64,000 nt of DNA from Roseomonas sp. (GTDB taxonomy: Bacteria; Pseudomonadota; Alphaproteobacteria; Acetobacterales; Acetobacteraceae): NCBI GenBank assembly GCA_031180725.1, contig JAPSLO010000016.1, forward strand, positions 1 through 64,000, written 5' to 3'. Made by a program: the position numbers and the translations under genes. Position 1 is the stretch's first letter. Every line of letters begins with the position of its first letter. This document shows, piece after piece, positions 8,602 to 17,019 of this stretch. Below the pieces are notes generated by a model. The model was not told where the DNA came from. It saw only the letters and a program-made list of their open reading frames with translations, and did not search any database.

Positions 8602-9474
8602 TCAGATCGTGATCTCGCGCTCGGACTCCGACGCCTTCCAGGGCATCAGCCAGCGCTCGACAAGCCGCACCAGCGTGTTCAGCACAAAGGCCATGGCCAT
8701 GATGACCAGCAGCGCGGCGAAGACGCCGGCGGTGTCGAACTGGCCGGTGGCGCTGGCCAGCACGAAGCCCAGGCCGCGATTGGCCGCGATCAGCTCCCCC
8801 ACGATCGCGCCGATCAGCGCATAGGGCACGGAGATCCTGAGCCCGGCGAAGACCCAGGCGATGGCCGAAGGCAGCACCACTTTGAACAGCACATGCCGCT
8901 CGCTGGCGCCCATCAGCTTCAGGATGGCCACCAGTTCCCGGCTGACGCTGCGCACGCCGGTGAAGGTGTTCAGGAACACCAGGAAGAACACCACCGTCGC
9001 GGTCAGCACGATCTTCATCCAGATGCCGATGCCGATCCACAGGATGAACAGCGGCGCCAGCGCGATCTTCGGCAGGCTGTAGAAGGCCAGGATGAAGGGC
9101 TGCAGCAGGTCGGACAGGAAGGGGATGCGCCCCAGCAGCACACCCGCCGTGACGCCGACGAAGGCGCCGATCAGGAAGCCGGAGAAGGCTTCCGTGGCGG
9201 TGATGCCGATATGGAAGAACAGACTGCCGGTCGCCACCTGGCGCTGCAGCGCCGCGATGATGGCGCTGGGCTTGCTGATGAAGAATTCCGCCACCAGCGT
9301 GCCGGAGGCGAATTGCCAGGCGGCGATGATCGCGACCGCCAGCACCAGGCGGTAGAGGACCATCCGCCCCTTCGCCGCCGCGCCCGGGCCTGCGGCTGCC
9401 GCGGGTTCGCGCGCCTCGCGCCGCGGCGCCTCCGGCGCGATCGCAACGCCACGCGCTTCCTGTGTCACGGTCAT
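8602..9474 (-). CDS. ABC transporter permease (nitrate/sulfonate/taurine type)
   Basis: This is a 290-residue BPD-type permease with about six membrane helices. The first is RLVLAVAIIAAWQFASGTL, after a long Ala/Pro/Glu-rich cytoplasmic N-terminus. The EAA loop that contacts the ATPase is visible as LKLMGASERHVLFKVVLP (about 184-201). The ATG overlaps the ATPase stop in an ATGA (9471-9474), so it is translationally coupled. It is the last gene of the operon that begins at 15781. With the ATPase and the NMT1-like binding protein it makes a complete SsuABC/TauABC-like importer. The substrate is not evident. Confidence 0.92.
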   Translation of the reverse strand: MTVTQEARGVAIAPEAPRREAREPAAAAGPGAAAKGRMVLYRLVLAVAIIAAWQFASGTLVAEFFISKPSAIIAALQRQVATGSLFFHIGITATEAFSGFLIGAFVGVTAGVLLGRIPFLSDLLQPFILAFYSLPKIALAPLFILWIGIGIWMKIVLTATVVFFLVFLNTFTGVRSVSRELVAILKLMGASERHVLFKVVLPSAIAWVFAGLRISVPYALIGAIVGELIAANRGLGFVLASATGQFDTAGVFAALLVIMAMAFVLNTLVRLVERWLMPWKASESEREITI

Positions 9475-10274
9475 TCCGCGCGCTCCTCCCGCGAGGCGAG
9501 CATCGGCGTGATCAGGTCCCACAGCTCCGCCGCCATCTCCTGCCAGCGCGGATCGCGGCGCAGGCGCAGCAGGTCGCGTTCGCGCGGCAGCGGACTGTCC
9601 AGCACGCGCCGTATCGTGCCGGGGCGCGGCGAGAAGACGACACAGCGGTCGCAGAGCGCCGCCGCCTCGTCCAGGTCGTGGGTGACGAAGAGCACCGTCT
9701 TGCCCAGGCTGCGGCTGAGCCGCAGCAGCTCGATCTGCATGTTGAGGCGGAGCTGCGCATCCAGCGCGGCGAAGGGCTCGTCCAGCAGCAGCGTCTCGGG
9801 GTCATAGGCCAGCAAGCGGGCCAGGGCGGCGCGCTTGCGCATGCCGCCCGAAAGCTGGGCGGGGTACGACCGCTCGAAGCCGGAAAGCCCGACCAGTTCC
9901 ATCAATGCGGCCACCTTGTCGCGCATCTCGCCGCGCGGGCGGCCCCGGATTTCCAGCGGCACCTGGATGTTCGCGGCCACGGTGCGCCAGGGTAGCAGAT
10001 GGTCGTTCTGCGTCATGTAGCCGGTGGCCAGGTTGATCCCCGTGACCGGCCGGCCGGCATAGCGCACCTCCCCCATGCTCGGCGCGAAGAGCCCGGCGGT
10101 CATGTTGAGCAGGGTGGACTTGCCGCAGCCGGAAGGCCCGACCAGCGCGACGAATTCGCCGCGCCGGATCTCCAGCTCCACGTCGCGCACCGCTTCCACG
10201 GTACGGCCCTCGACCCGGAAGGTCTTGCCGACGCCGTGGAAGCTGATCAGGGGCTCGGCCGGGGGCTCGCTCAC
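9471..10274 (-). CDS. ABC transporter ATP-binding protein (nitrate/sulfonate/taurine type)
   Basis: This is a 267-residue ATPase with Walker A GPSGCGKST (about 47-55), signature LSGGMRKRAALAR, Walker B TLLLDEPFAALD and the H-loop FVTHDLDEAA. It belongs to the SsuB/TauB group. The start is a GTG at 10274 that overlaps the stop of the binding-protein gene by four bases (GTGA). It supplies energy to the permease encoded immediately downstream. Confidence 0.95.
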   Translation of the reverse strand: MSEPPAEPLISFHGVGKTFRVEGRTVEAVRDVELEIRRGEFVALVGPSGCGKSTLLNMTAGLFAPSMGEVRYAGRPVTGINLATGYMTQNDHLLPWRTVAANIQVPLEIRGRPRGEMRDKVAALMELVGLSGFERSYPAQLSGGMRKRAALARLLAYDPETLLLDEPFAALDAQLRLNMQIELLRLSRSLGKTVLFVTHDLDEAAALCDRCVVFSPRPGTIRRVLDSPLPRERDLLRLRRDPRWQEMAAELWDLITPMLASREERAE

Positions 10275-11314
10275 GCGCGCCGCGCCAAAGCCTCGGCCGC
10301 GTAGTCGTTGGTCCAGGCAGAGCGGGTCTGCACGGGATCCAGCGGATCGGGCTGGGTGTCGTTCACGAAGGCGACGATGCGATCGACCATCGCGGCCTGC
10401 ACCTCCACGCTGCGCGGATAGGCCGGCACGGCATTGTTCCAGACATCGTCGAACAGGCCCTTCTCGGCGCGCTGGTGCCAGCCGCTCCAGACCGCTTCCC
10501 GCGCGCGGATGCCGAGTTCGGGGTGGCGCACCGCTTCCAGCGCCTGCTGCTGGGCGCGCAGGAAGCGCACGGCGATGTCGCGGTTGCGGCGCAGCCAGGA
10601 TTCACGGGCGATGACGCCGATATAGATGAAGCCGTCCAGCTCCGGCACCTCGCCGCGGCCGGGCCAGATCAGCGGCTGGGCGCCATGGTTGCGCACCGCG
10701 TCCTCGCCGGTGGGAGGCGGGATGATGAAGCCGTCGATGCGGCCGCGGGTCATCGCGGCCATCATGTTCTGCCCGTCCGGGATGGCGGTGATGGTCAGGT
10801 CGCGATCCGGGTTGAGCCCGGCTTTGCGGCAGAGGAAGCGCAGCAACTGGTCCGCGCCGCCGCCCACCGAGGAGACCGCCAGGGTGATGCCGCGGAGCGC
10901 CCGCAGCCGGTCCTGGTAGCTGCTCTGCGGCGTGATGTTGTGGCGGCGGGCCCAGTCGCCGGAGATGGTGATGTTGTCGAAATACTGCGCGACGGCGGGC
11001 GCGATCATCATCACATCGCTGCCGCGCGCGCGGGCGCGGAAGGCGGAGGCCGGCGCGCCGATGTTGAAATGCGCGTCGCCGCCCGCGACAGCGGCGAGAG
11101 AGCGCGCGCCCCCGCCGGCCCGCACCAGTTCCACTTCCAGGCCATGCGCGCCGAAGAAGCCGAGGCCCTGGGCCGCGAGAGTAGGCCAGAACAGCATGTC
11201 GAAGCTCGACATCACGACGGTGAGCTTGTCCTTCGCGAAGGCGAGCCGGGGCGGCGCGGCGAGCGCCGCGGCCGTGCCGAGGGCAAGCCCGCGGCGGGTG
11301 AGGCGTGGCGTCAT
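10271..11314 (-). CDS. ABC transporter substrate-binding protein, NMT1/SsuA-like
   Basis: This is a 347-residue periplasmic protein with a Tat-like signal (PRLTRRGLALGTAAALAA, cleavage near AFA-KDK). The mature N-terminus KLTVVMSSFDMLFWPTLAAQ and the motif GLEVELVRAGGG follow the NMT1/THI5-SsuA fold. The ATG at 11314 follows GGGAGG. It lies 35 bp after the aldolase gene and overlaps the ATPase start. Its ligand is presumably chemically related to the substrates of the aldolase and RraA-like proteins in the operon; this is inference. Confidence 0.88.
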   Translation of the reverse strand: MTPRLTRRGLALGTAAALAAPPRLAFAKDKLTVVMSSFDMLFWPTLAAQGLGFFGAHGLEVELVRAGGGARSLAAVAGGDAHFNIGAPASAFRARARGSDVMMIAPAVAQYFDNITISGDWARRHNITPQSSYQDRLRALRGITLAVSSVGGGADQLLRFLCRKAGLNPDRDLTITAIPDGQNMMAAMTRGRIDGFIIPPPTGEDAVRNHGAQPLIWPGRGEVPELDGFIYIGVIARESWLRRNRDIAVRFLRAQQQALEAVRHPELGIRAREAVWSGWHQRAEKGLFDDVWNNAVPAYPRSVEVQAAMVDRIVAFVNDTQPDPLDPVQTRSAWTNDYAAEALARRA

Positions 11315-11349
11315 GGCGTTTCCTCCCTGGTTCTCGGGTCTTGGGGGCT

Positions 11350-12123
11350 TCAGCCCTTCAGCCGTCTCATGGCGTTGCTGAAGCCCTCGTGCAGCATCTC
11401 GACATCGCTGGAATAGGCCAGCAGCAGGGCGCCGGCCTCCTTCCATTTCTGCACCTCCTCCGGGCTGAAGCAGAGCATGGCGCAGGTCTTGCCGTGGCGG
11501 CGCGCGGCATCGAGGATAAGGTCGCGCTTCTCGTTGATGACCTTCGCCTGCTCGGGCTTGCCGAAAACACCAAGATCCTGGGCGAGGTCCGCGGGGCCGA
11601 GCGTCAATGCGTCGATGCCGTCCATGCCGGCGATCTCGTCCAGCTCGTCGAAGGCAGCGGCGGTCTCGATCATCGCGGTGATGAAGACCTCGCGGTTGGC
11701 GAAGGCGCGGCGTTCGGCCGTGCTCATGCCGGTCTCGAACTCGGTGGCGGCGCTGAGGCCACCATTGCCGCGCAGCCCGCGCGGGGCGTAGCGCGAGGCG
11801 GCGACGATTTCCGCCGCGTGCTTCGCCGATTCCACCTGCGGGCAATGGATGTTCCAGACGCCGACATCCAGCAGGCGGGTGATCCATTCACGGTTGGCGA
11901 CCGGTGGGCGCACGGCGATGGGGAAGTCCAGCGCGCGGGCCATCGCCGCCATCTCGCCGATCGTCTCGATCGAGGCGGCGGTGTGTTCCATGTCCACCCG
12001 CGCGTAATCCACGCCCGCCGCCTTCAGCAGCATCAGGATGGAAGGCGTGCGGACCAGCGTGACCCAGGTGCCGATCTGGACCTCGCCGCGCTCGACGCCG
12101 GCCCGCATACGGTTGCCACGCAT
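11350..12123 (-). CDS. HpcH/HpaI-family aldolase
   Basis: This is a 257-residue class II, pyruvate-type aldolase of the HpcH/HpaI/citrate-lyase-beta barrel. Visible hallmarks are GTWVTLVRTPSILMLLKAAG, then DYARVDMEHTA with the metal-binding Glu, MIETAAAFDELDEIAGMDGI, and LTLGPADLAQDLG. It would cleave a 4-hydroxy-2-oxoacid to pyruvate (or oxaloacetate) and an aldehyde. The ATG at 12123 sits five bases after the Bug gene stop, with a GGCGGAG Shine-Dalgarno inside the preceding gene. With the RraA-like protein and the transport genes it suggests uptake and cleavage of an aromatic-ring-derived or sugar-derived acid. Confidence 0.88.
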   Translation of the reverse strand: MRGNRMRAGVERGEVQIGTWVTLVRTPSILMLLKAAGVDYARVDMEHTAASIETIGEMAAMARALDFPIAVRPPVANREWITRLLDVGVWNIHCPQVESAKHAAEIVAASRYAPRGLRGNGGLSAATEFETGMSTAERRAFANREVFITAMIETAAAFDELDEIAGMDGIDALTLGPADLAQDLGVFGKPEQAKVINEKRDLILDAARRHGKTCAMLCFSPEEVQKWKEAGALLLAYSSDVEMLHEGFSNAMRRLKG

Positions 12124-12128
12124 GATAT

Positions 12129-13091
12129 TCACTCCGCCCGGATATTGGCGCGCCGCGCGACCTCGCCCCAACGGCGAGTCTCGGCGACGACGAAGTCGGA
12201 CACCGCCTCAGGCGTCATCGGCGGGGCGGTGATGCCGAGCTCGGCATAACGCGCGGCGACGTCCGGCGTCTGCAGCGCGGCGATGACCTCGCGGTTCAGG
12301 CGCTGGATGATCGGCGCCGGCGTGCCGGCGGGGGCGAAGAGCACGCCCCAGGTCAGGGATTCGAAGCCGGGCAGCGTCTCGGCGATGGTCGGCGCTTCCG
12401 GCGCGATGGGCGTGCGCTGCGGCGAAGCAACGCCCAGCAGGCGCAGCCGCCCGGCGCGCACATGCGGCAGGCCGGAGGAGATGTTGTCGAAGGCCATCTG
12501 CACATCGCCCGCGATCAGCGCCGCCATCAACTCGCCGGAGGAGCGGTAGGGCACATGCTCCGCCGTGGTGTTGGTGAGTTGGGTGAAGAGCGCGCCGGCC
12601 AGGTGGATGGAGGTGCCGACGCCGGAGGAGGCGTAGTTGAAGCGGCCGGGCTGCGCGCGCATCGCCGCCGCCAGCTCCGCCACGGTCGTCGCCGGCGAGT
12701 TGGCCGGCACGAAGAGCGCATTGGGCTGGATGCTGACCATCGCGATGGGGGCGAAGTCGCGCAGGTTGTCATAGGGCATGCGCGCATAGACCGCGGCATT
12801 GATCGCGTGGCTGCTGATCGTGCCGATGCAGAGCGTATAGCCATCCGGCGCGCTGCGGGCGCAGGCCTCGCTGCCGACATTGCCGCCGGCACCGGCGCGG
12901 TTCTCCACCACCCAGGGCTGGCCGAGCCGCGCGGAAAGCGCCGGGCCGATGACGCGGGCCGTCAGGTCCGTGGTGCCGCCCGCGCCGAAGGGCACGATGA
13001 CGCGGATCGGCCGGCTGGGCCAGGTCTCCTGGGCCAGGGCCGGCAGCGCCAGCGCGGCCAGCGCGAGGGTCAGCAGGAAGCGGCGGAACAT
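12129..13091 (-). CDS. Bug-family substrate-binding protein
   Basis: This is a 320-residue receptor with an ordinary Sec signal (MFRRFLLTLALAALALPALA, cut before QETWP). The mature WPSRPIRVIVPFGAGGTTD, NRAGAGGNVG, SAPDGYTL and HVPYRSSGE motifs are classic for Bug/TctC proteins. It is the fourth gene of the operon and is immediately followed by the aldolase. No TTT membrane subunits are present in the window, so the partner may be encoded elsewhere or the protein may act as a sensor. Confidence 0.92.
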   Translation of the reverse strand: MFRRFLLTLALAALALPALAQETWPSRPIRVIVPFGAGGTTDLTARVIGPALSARLGQPWVVENRAGAGGNVGSEACARSAPDGYTLCIGTISSHAINAAVYARMPYDNLRDFAPIAMVSIQPNALFVPANSPATTVAELAAAMRAQPGRFNYASSGVGTSIHLAGALFTQLTNTTAEHVPYRSSGELMAALIAGDVQMAFDNISSGLPHVRAGRLRLLGVASPQRTPIAPEAPTIAETLPGFESLTWGVLFAPAGTPAPIIQRLNREVIAALQTPDVAARYAELGITAPPMTPEAVSDFVVAETRRWGEVARRANIRAE

Positions 13092-13112
13092 GGTGGCGTG
13101 TCCTCCCCGGTC

Positions 13113-14075
13113 TCAGCCTGGTGCGGCTTCGCGCTGGATGCCGATGGCGCGTGCCGTCTCGTCCCACTTGGTCATCTCAGTGGCGATGAAGCGCGTCGTC
13201 TCCTCGGGCGTCGCGGTCCAGATCGCGGTGCCGAGCTGTTCGTGCCGCGCGGTGATGTCGGGGCGGCGCAGCAGCGCGGTGGCATCGGCATGGATGCGCT
13301 GGATGATCTCCGGCGGCGTGCCGGCGGGCGCCATCAGCACGCCCCAGACGGTGCTGGTGAAGCCGGGCAGGATGGTCTCCGCCACGGTCGGGATCTCCGT
13401 CGCCTGGGGCGCGCGCTCGGCGCCGCAGGTGGCCAGCATCTTCATCCGCCCGGCGCGCACATGCGGCAGCGTCGGCGTGACGGTATCCAGCATGGCCTGG
13501 ACGCGGCCGGCGATCAGGTCCGGGTGCCCCTGGGTGGAGCCGCGATAGGGCACGCGCGTCATGCGCAGCCCGGCGCGGTGGCAGAGCAGTTCCATCCCCA
13601 GCGCGCCGAAGGTGGCATAGCCGAACTGGTCGGGCCGTGCCTTCACATACTCCACGAATTCCGCCGCGCTGTTCGGCGGGAAATCCGGTGCGACGATCAG
13701 CGCCTGCGACGTCTGCGAGGTGGTGGTGATGTAGGCGAGGTCGCGCAGCGTGTCGTAGGGCGTGCGGTAGAGCGCGGGGCTGATGGTGTGCGCCGTGCCG
13801 GCCAGGCAGAGCGTGGTGCCATCCGGCGCGCTGCGCGCGCAGACCTCGGCGCCGACCATGCCATTGGCGCCGGTGCGGTTCTCCACGCTGACCGGCTGGC
13901 CCCAGAGCGGCGTCAGATGCTCGGCCAGCAGCCGCGCGGTGATGTCGGAAACGCCGCCGGGCGGGTAGGGAACGATGATGCGCACGGGCCGCGCGGGAAA
14001 GCGGCCCTGGCTCCAGGCGGCGCCTGGCGCGAGCAGCAGCGCCGGCGCAGCCAGCACGGTCCGGCGTGACGGCAT
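13113..14075 (-). CDS. Bug-family substrate-binding protein
   Basis: This is a 320-residue receptor with a Tat-like leader (MPSRRTVLAAPALLLA, cleavage near AWSQ). The mature part has FPARPVRIIVPYPPGGVSD, NRTGANGMVG and HTISPALYRTPYDTLRDL. It differs clearly from its neighbours at 12129 and 14783, so it is a divergent paralogue and not a recent tandem copy. It sits between the RraA-like and second Bug genes, 26 and 21 bp away. The ligand is probably a carboxylate related to those bound by its two operon siblings. Confidence 0.92.
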   Translation of the reverse strand: MPSRRTVLAAPALLLAPGAAWSQGRFPARPVRIIVPYPPGGVSDITARLLAEHLTPLWGQPVSVENRTGANGMVGAEVCARSAPDGTTLCLAGTAHTISPALYRTPYDTLRDLAYITTTSQTSQALIVAPDFPPNSAAEFVEYVKARPDQFGYATFGALGMELLCHRAGLRMTRVPYRGSTQGHPDLIAGRVQAMLDTVTPTLPHVRAGRMKMLATCGAERAPQATEIPTVAETILPGFTSTVWGVLMAPAGTPPEIIQRIHADATALLRRPDITARHEQLGTAIWTATPEETTRFIATEMTKWDETARAIGIQREAAPG

Positions 14076-14101
14076 GTCTCGTTCCCTCCCTCTTGCCTGG
14101 C

Positions 14102-14761
14102 TCAGTCGCCCTTGGCGATGCGCGCGGCTTCCCGCAGGCCCTTGCCGGCCCGCACATTCTCGAAGATCACGCGGTCCATCGCCTCGGCCTTCTCGGCGCG
14201 TTCGTAGACTTCCCGCAGGCGTGCGCGGGGGATGCAGACCACGCCGGTGCTGTCGCCCACCAGGATGTCGCCGGGATGGACGGTGACATTCTCCAGCTTG
14301 ATCGGCACCTGGGTCGCGGCGGTGCGCACGCGGGTGCGGCCGCTGACCGGCACGGCATGCTTCACGAAAAGATCCATGCCGCTGTCGATGATCTCGGCGA
14401 GGTCGCGCACGCCGCCATCCACCACGATGCCGGCCACGCCGCGCAGCTTCGCCGCGGTGGCCGCGGCGCCGCCCATCATGGAGACCATCGCGCCGCCGGC
14501 ATCGATGGCGATCACGTCGCCCGGTGCGGCATTGTCCACATAGGCGGGGATGTCGAATTCCTCCGGCGCGAAGGTGCCCAGCGCGCCGACCGCGACATTC
14601 ACGGTGAAGGCGGGGCCAGCGAATTTCCGGTCCGGCGCCACGGGGCGGATCGGGGGCACGACCAGCCCCTCGATGCCGAGCGCGTCGAGCGCGCCGCCCA
14701 CGGTGCTGGGGCCGATTTCGCGCAGGCGGGCGCAGATGGTCTTGAGTTCACTGTCGGTCAC
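14102..14761 (-). CDS. RraA-like / 4-hydroxy-4-methyl-2-oxoglutarate aldolase family protein
   Basis: This is a 219-residue protein of the RraA fold. The family core GDVIAIDAGGAMVSMMGGAAATAA, then GVAGIVVDGGVRD (about 105-117), holds the Arg-Asp pair used by HMG/oxaloacetate-type aldolases, and PVSGRTRV lies next to it. Related enzymes cleave HMG or 4-carboxy-4-hydroxy-2-oxoadipate, while others inhibit RNase E. The operon context with an HpcH aldolase and organic-acid receptors favours an enzyme. The start is a GTG at 14761 after AGGGAGAG. Confidence 0.85.
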   Translation of the reverse strand: MTDSELKTICARLREIGPSTVGGALDALGIEGLVVPPIRPVAPDRKFAGPAFTVNVAVGALGTFAPEEFDIPAYVDNAAPGDVIAIDAGGAMVSMMGGAAATAAKLRGVAGIVVDGGVRDLAEIIDSGMDLFVKHAVPVSGRTRVRTAATQVPIKLENVTVHPGDILVGDSTGVVCIPRARLREVYERAEKAEAMDRVIFENVRAGKGLREAARIAKGD

Positions 14762-14782
14762 GCGGGCGGCTCTCCCTGCGGG

Positions 14783-15781
14783 TTATTGCGGCTCGATCCG
14801 CGCCAGGCGCACCAGGTCGCCCCAGCGGCGGGTCTCGCTGCGGATGAAGTCGGCATAGGCCTCGGGGCTGTCGGACAGCGTCACCTCGAAGCCGAGATTG
14901 GCGTAGGTCTGCCGCACATCCGGCGTGTCGTAGCGGCTGCGCAGCGCGGCGAAGATGCGGTTGACGATGGCGGGATCGGTGCCGGCCGGCGCGGCGATGC
15001 CCTGCCAGGGCACGAGCTGGAAGCCGGGCAGCCCGGCTTCGGTCAGCGTCGGCAGATCGGGCGCAAGGCTGCTGCGCTGGAGCGAGGTGATGCCGAGGCC
15101 GATCGCCTGGCCGCTGCGGATATGCGGCAGCGCATTCGAGGGATCGGCGAAGGTGAAATGGAGCTGCCCGGCGAGAAGGTCCGTCACCTGCGGCGGGATG
15201 GAACGGTACTGCACGCCGACTGCCTCGAAGCGGCCGTCATGCATCAGCATCGCGGCCGCGATCTGCGAGGAGCTGCCGGAATAGCCGTAGGAGAGCTTGC
15301 CCGGATTGGCCCGGCCGTACTCCACAAGCTGCTGCACGCTGCGCACCGGCAGGCTGGGATGGCTGAGCAGGATCAGCGGGCCGGTGGCGAGGTTGGAGAT
15401 CGGCGCGAAATCACCGACGGGGTCGTAGGGCAGGTTGCGGAACAGCGCGGTATTCGCCGCGTGGGTCGAGTTGGTGACGATCAGCAGCGTGTAGCCATCG
15501 GGCCTGGCGCGGGCGACGGCCTGGGTGCCGATGATGCCGCCGGCACCGGTGCGGTTCTCCACCGCCACGGTGCCGCCCGTGGCCTCGCCGATGGCGCGCG
15601 CGGCCTGGCGGCCGACGATGTCGGTGGAGCTGCCGGCGGCGAAGGGCACGATCAGGGTGATCGGGCGGCTCGGCCAGGCCTGGGCCGCGGCGCCGCCCGG
15701 GGCAGCCATCGGGGCGGCCAGCAGCGCAGCGGCGCCGAGCAGGCCGCGGCGCGAGGCGCGCCACGGGGCGGGTACGGACAT
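14783..15781 (-). CDS. Bug-family substrate-binding protein, first gene of the operon
   Basis: This is a 332-residue receptor with a Tat-like leader (RASRRGLLGAAALLAAP, cut near GGAAAQAWP). The mature part has WPSRPITLIVPFAAGSSTD, NRTGAGGIIG and ARPDGYTLL. It opens the eight-gene leftward operon and faces the LysR gene at 15902 across 120 bp. A LysR-type palindrome in that gap suggests it is induced by its own ligand through the regulator. Confidence 0.92.
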   Translation of the reverse strand: MSVPAPWRASRRGLLGAAALLAAPMAAPGGAAAQAWPSRPITLIVPFAAGSSTDIVGRQAARAIGEATGGTVAVENRTGAGGIIGTQAVARARPDGYTLLIVTNSTHAANTALFRNLPYDPVGDFAPISNLATGPLILLSHPSLPVRSVQQLVEYGRANPGKLSYGYSGSSSQIAAAMLMHDGRFEAVGVQYRSIPPQVTDLLAGQLHFTFADPSNALPHIRSGQAIGLGITSLQRSSLAPDLPTLTEAGLPGFQLVPWQGIAAPAGTDPAIVNRIFAALRSRYDTPDVRQTYANLGFEVTLSDSPEAYADFIRSETRRWGDLVRLARIEPQ

Positions 15782-15870
15782 GACGCTTCCTCATCCTCTT
15801 GGCAGGCAAGCCTTCTTCGGGCCCGCCGCACGACGAGGATCAGAGACCCGCGCGGACTATTCGACAAATC

Positions 15871-15892
15871 GGAAGATTCGAAGCATTCTTCC
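15871..15892. promoter_or_regulatory. Candidate LysR operator in the divergent region
   Basis: GGAAGA-N10-TCTTCC is an inverted repeat centred about 20 bp before the LysR ATG (15902) and about 100 bp from the start of the divergent operon. It lies inside a locally AT-rich stretch (15860-15890). Position and symmetry fit a LysR recognition site that would also autorepress the regulator. Confidence 0.5.
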
Positions 15893-15901
15893 AGGCAGCT
15901 T

Positions 15902-16852
15902 ATGAATCCGACGCTCCGCCAGTTCGCCGCCTTCGTGCAGGTCGCGCGGCTCGGCTCCTTCGCTCGCGCGTCGGAGGCGCTCGGCCTTTCGCAGCCGGCG
16001 CTGAGCCAGGCGGTGGCGCAGATGGAGGCGCAGCTCGGCGCCCGGCTGTTCCGACGCACCACCCGCGCGCTGCGCCTGACCGAGGAAGGGGCGCTGCTGC
16101 TGCCACGCGCCGAGGCGATCCTGGGCAGTGTCGAGGAAGCGGTGGCGCTGGTGCAGGAGCAGGCGCGGCTCGGCCAGGGGCGGCTGTCGCTCGGCGCCCT
16201 GCCCTCGCTGGCGGCCGTCTTCATGCCGGAAATCCTGCGCGCCTTCCGCGCGCGTCACCCGGAGACGCGCGTGGCGGTGACCGATGGCACCTCCGATGTG
16301 CTCTATGCCGGGGTGGAGAGTGGGCAGATTGACCTCGCCATCGGCAGCCGCCTGCCCGGGCATCCGGGCATCACCTTCCAGCCGGTGCTGCGCGAGCGCT
16401 TCGCGCTGGTGCTGCCGCGCGCGCATCCGCTGGCGCGCAAGCCGCGCGTGACCTGGGCCGAGGCGCTGCGGCTGGACTTCATCGCCTTCCCGCCGGGCAG
16501 CGCCGGCCATGTGGCGATGGAGGAAGCGCTGCGGGGCGCCGGGCTGGTGCTGAACCCGGTGATGACCTTCGCGCAGTCGCTGACCGCGCTGAAGATGGTG
16601 GCCGGCGGTGCCGGCGTGACCGCGCTGCCCGTGCTGAGCTGCCCGCCGCCGACGCACAAGGCGCTGGCGGTGCGGCCGCTGACCGATCCCGTGGTGGACC
16701 GCGAAGTTGGCGTGATCCGCGCCGCGGCGCGCGAGGCCGCGCCGGCCATGCTGGCGCTGCAGGAGATCGCGACGCGGTGCATGCTGGAGAGCCGGCATCC
16801 CGGCCTGGCATTGCCAGCGGGCGAGCGGGGGAAGCGCAGCCCGGGGAACTGA
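15902..16852 (+). CDS. LysR-type transcriptional regulator of the eight-gene operon
   Basis: This is a 316-residue LysR protein. The HTH is LRQFAAFVQVARLGSFARAS and then LGLSQPALSQAVAQME (residues 5-41), and the effector domain starts at about 90 (LSLGALPSLAAVFMPEILRAF). It belongs to the CynR/CbbR-like group. The frame is open for another 612 codons upstream, but that part is antisense to the Bug and RraA genes; MNPTLRQFAAF is the real beginning. It is divergent from the operon starting at 15781 and very probably controls it. Confidence 0.92.
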   Translation: MNPTLRQFAAFVQVARLGSFARASEALGLSQPALSQAVAQMEAQLGARLFRRTTRALRLTEEGALLLPRAEAILGSVEEAVALVQEQARLGQGRLSLGALPSLAAVFMPEILRAFRARHPETRVAVTDGTSDVLYAGVESGQIDLAIGSRLPGHPGITFQPVLRERFALVLPRAHPLARKPRVTWAEALRLDFIAFPPGSAGHVAMEEALRGAGLVLNPVMTFAQSLTALKMVAGGAGVTALPVLSCPPPTHKALAVRPLTDPVVDREVGVIRAAAREAAPAMLALQEIATRCMLESRHPGLALPAGERGKRSPGN

Positions 16853-17019
16853 TCCGCGGGTCGTGGGGCGGCTGACCAGACTTGGAAACTCAGGGTCCGG
16901 CTCGATACGGGAGTCCAGGCCGCCTGGGACACCCTTCCAGCCGATTGCGGCGGCGCGACCGAGTGGCCTGCCGCACGTTCCCTGGGAACTGGGCAATTGC
17001 GGACGGCGGACCGGGCTTG

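Noticed and set aside
12129-15781. The three Bug genes as recent tandem duplicates
   Set aside because: Their leaders (Sec against Tat-like), mature N-termini and lengths differ too much, and other genes lie between them; they are old paralogues.
14066-15901. Long open frame on the plus strand upstream of the LysR gene, in frame with it
   Set aside because: It is antisense to the Bug and RraA-like genes, has His/Arg/Gly-rich composition typical of a reversed high-GC gene, and the LysR start MNPTLRQF lies at its end.
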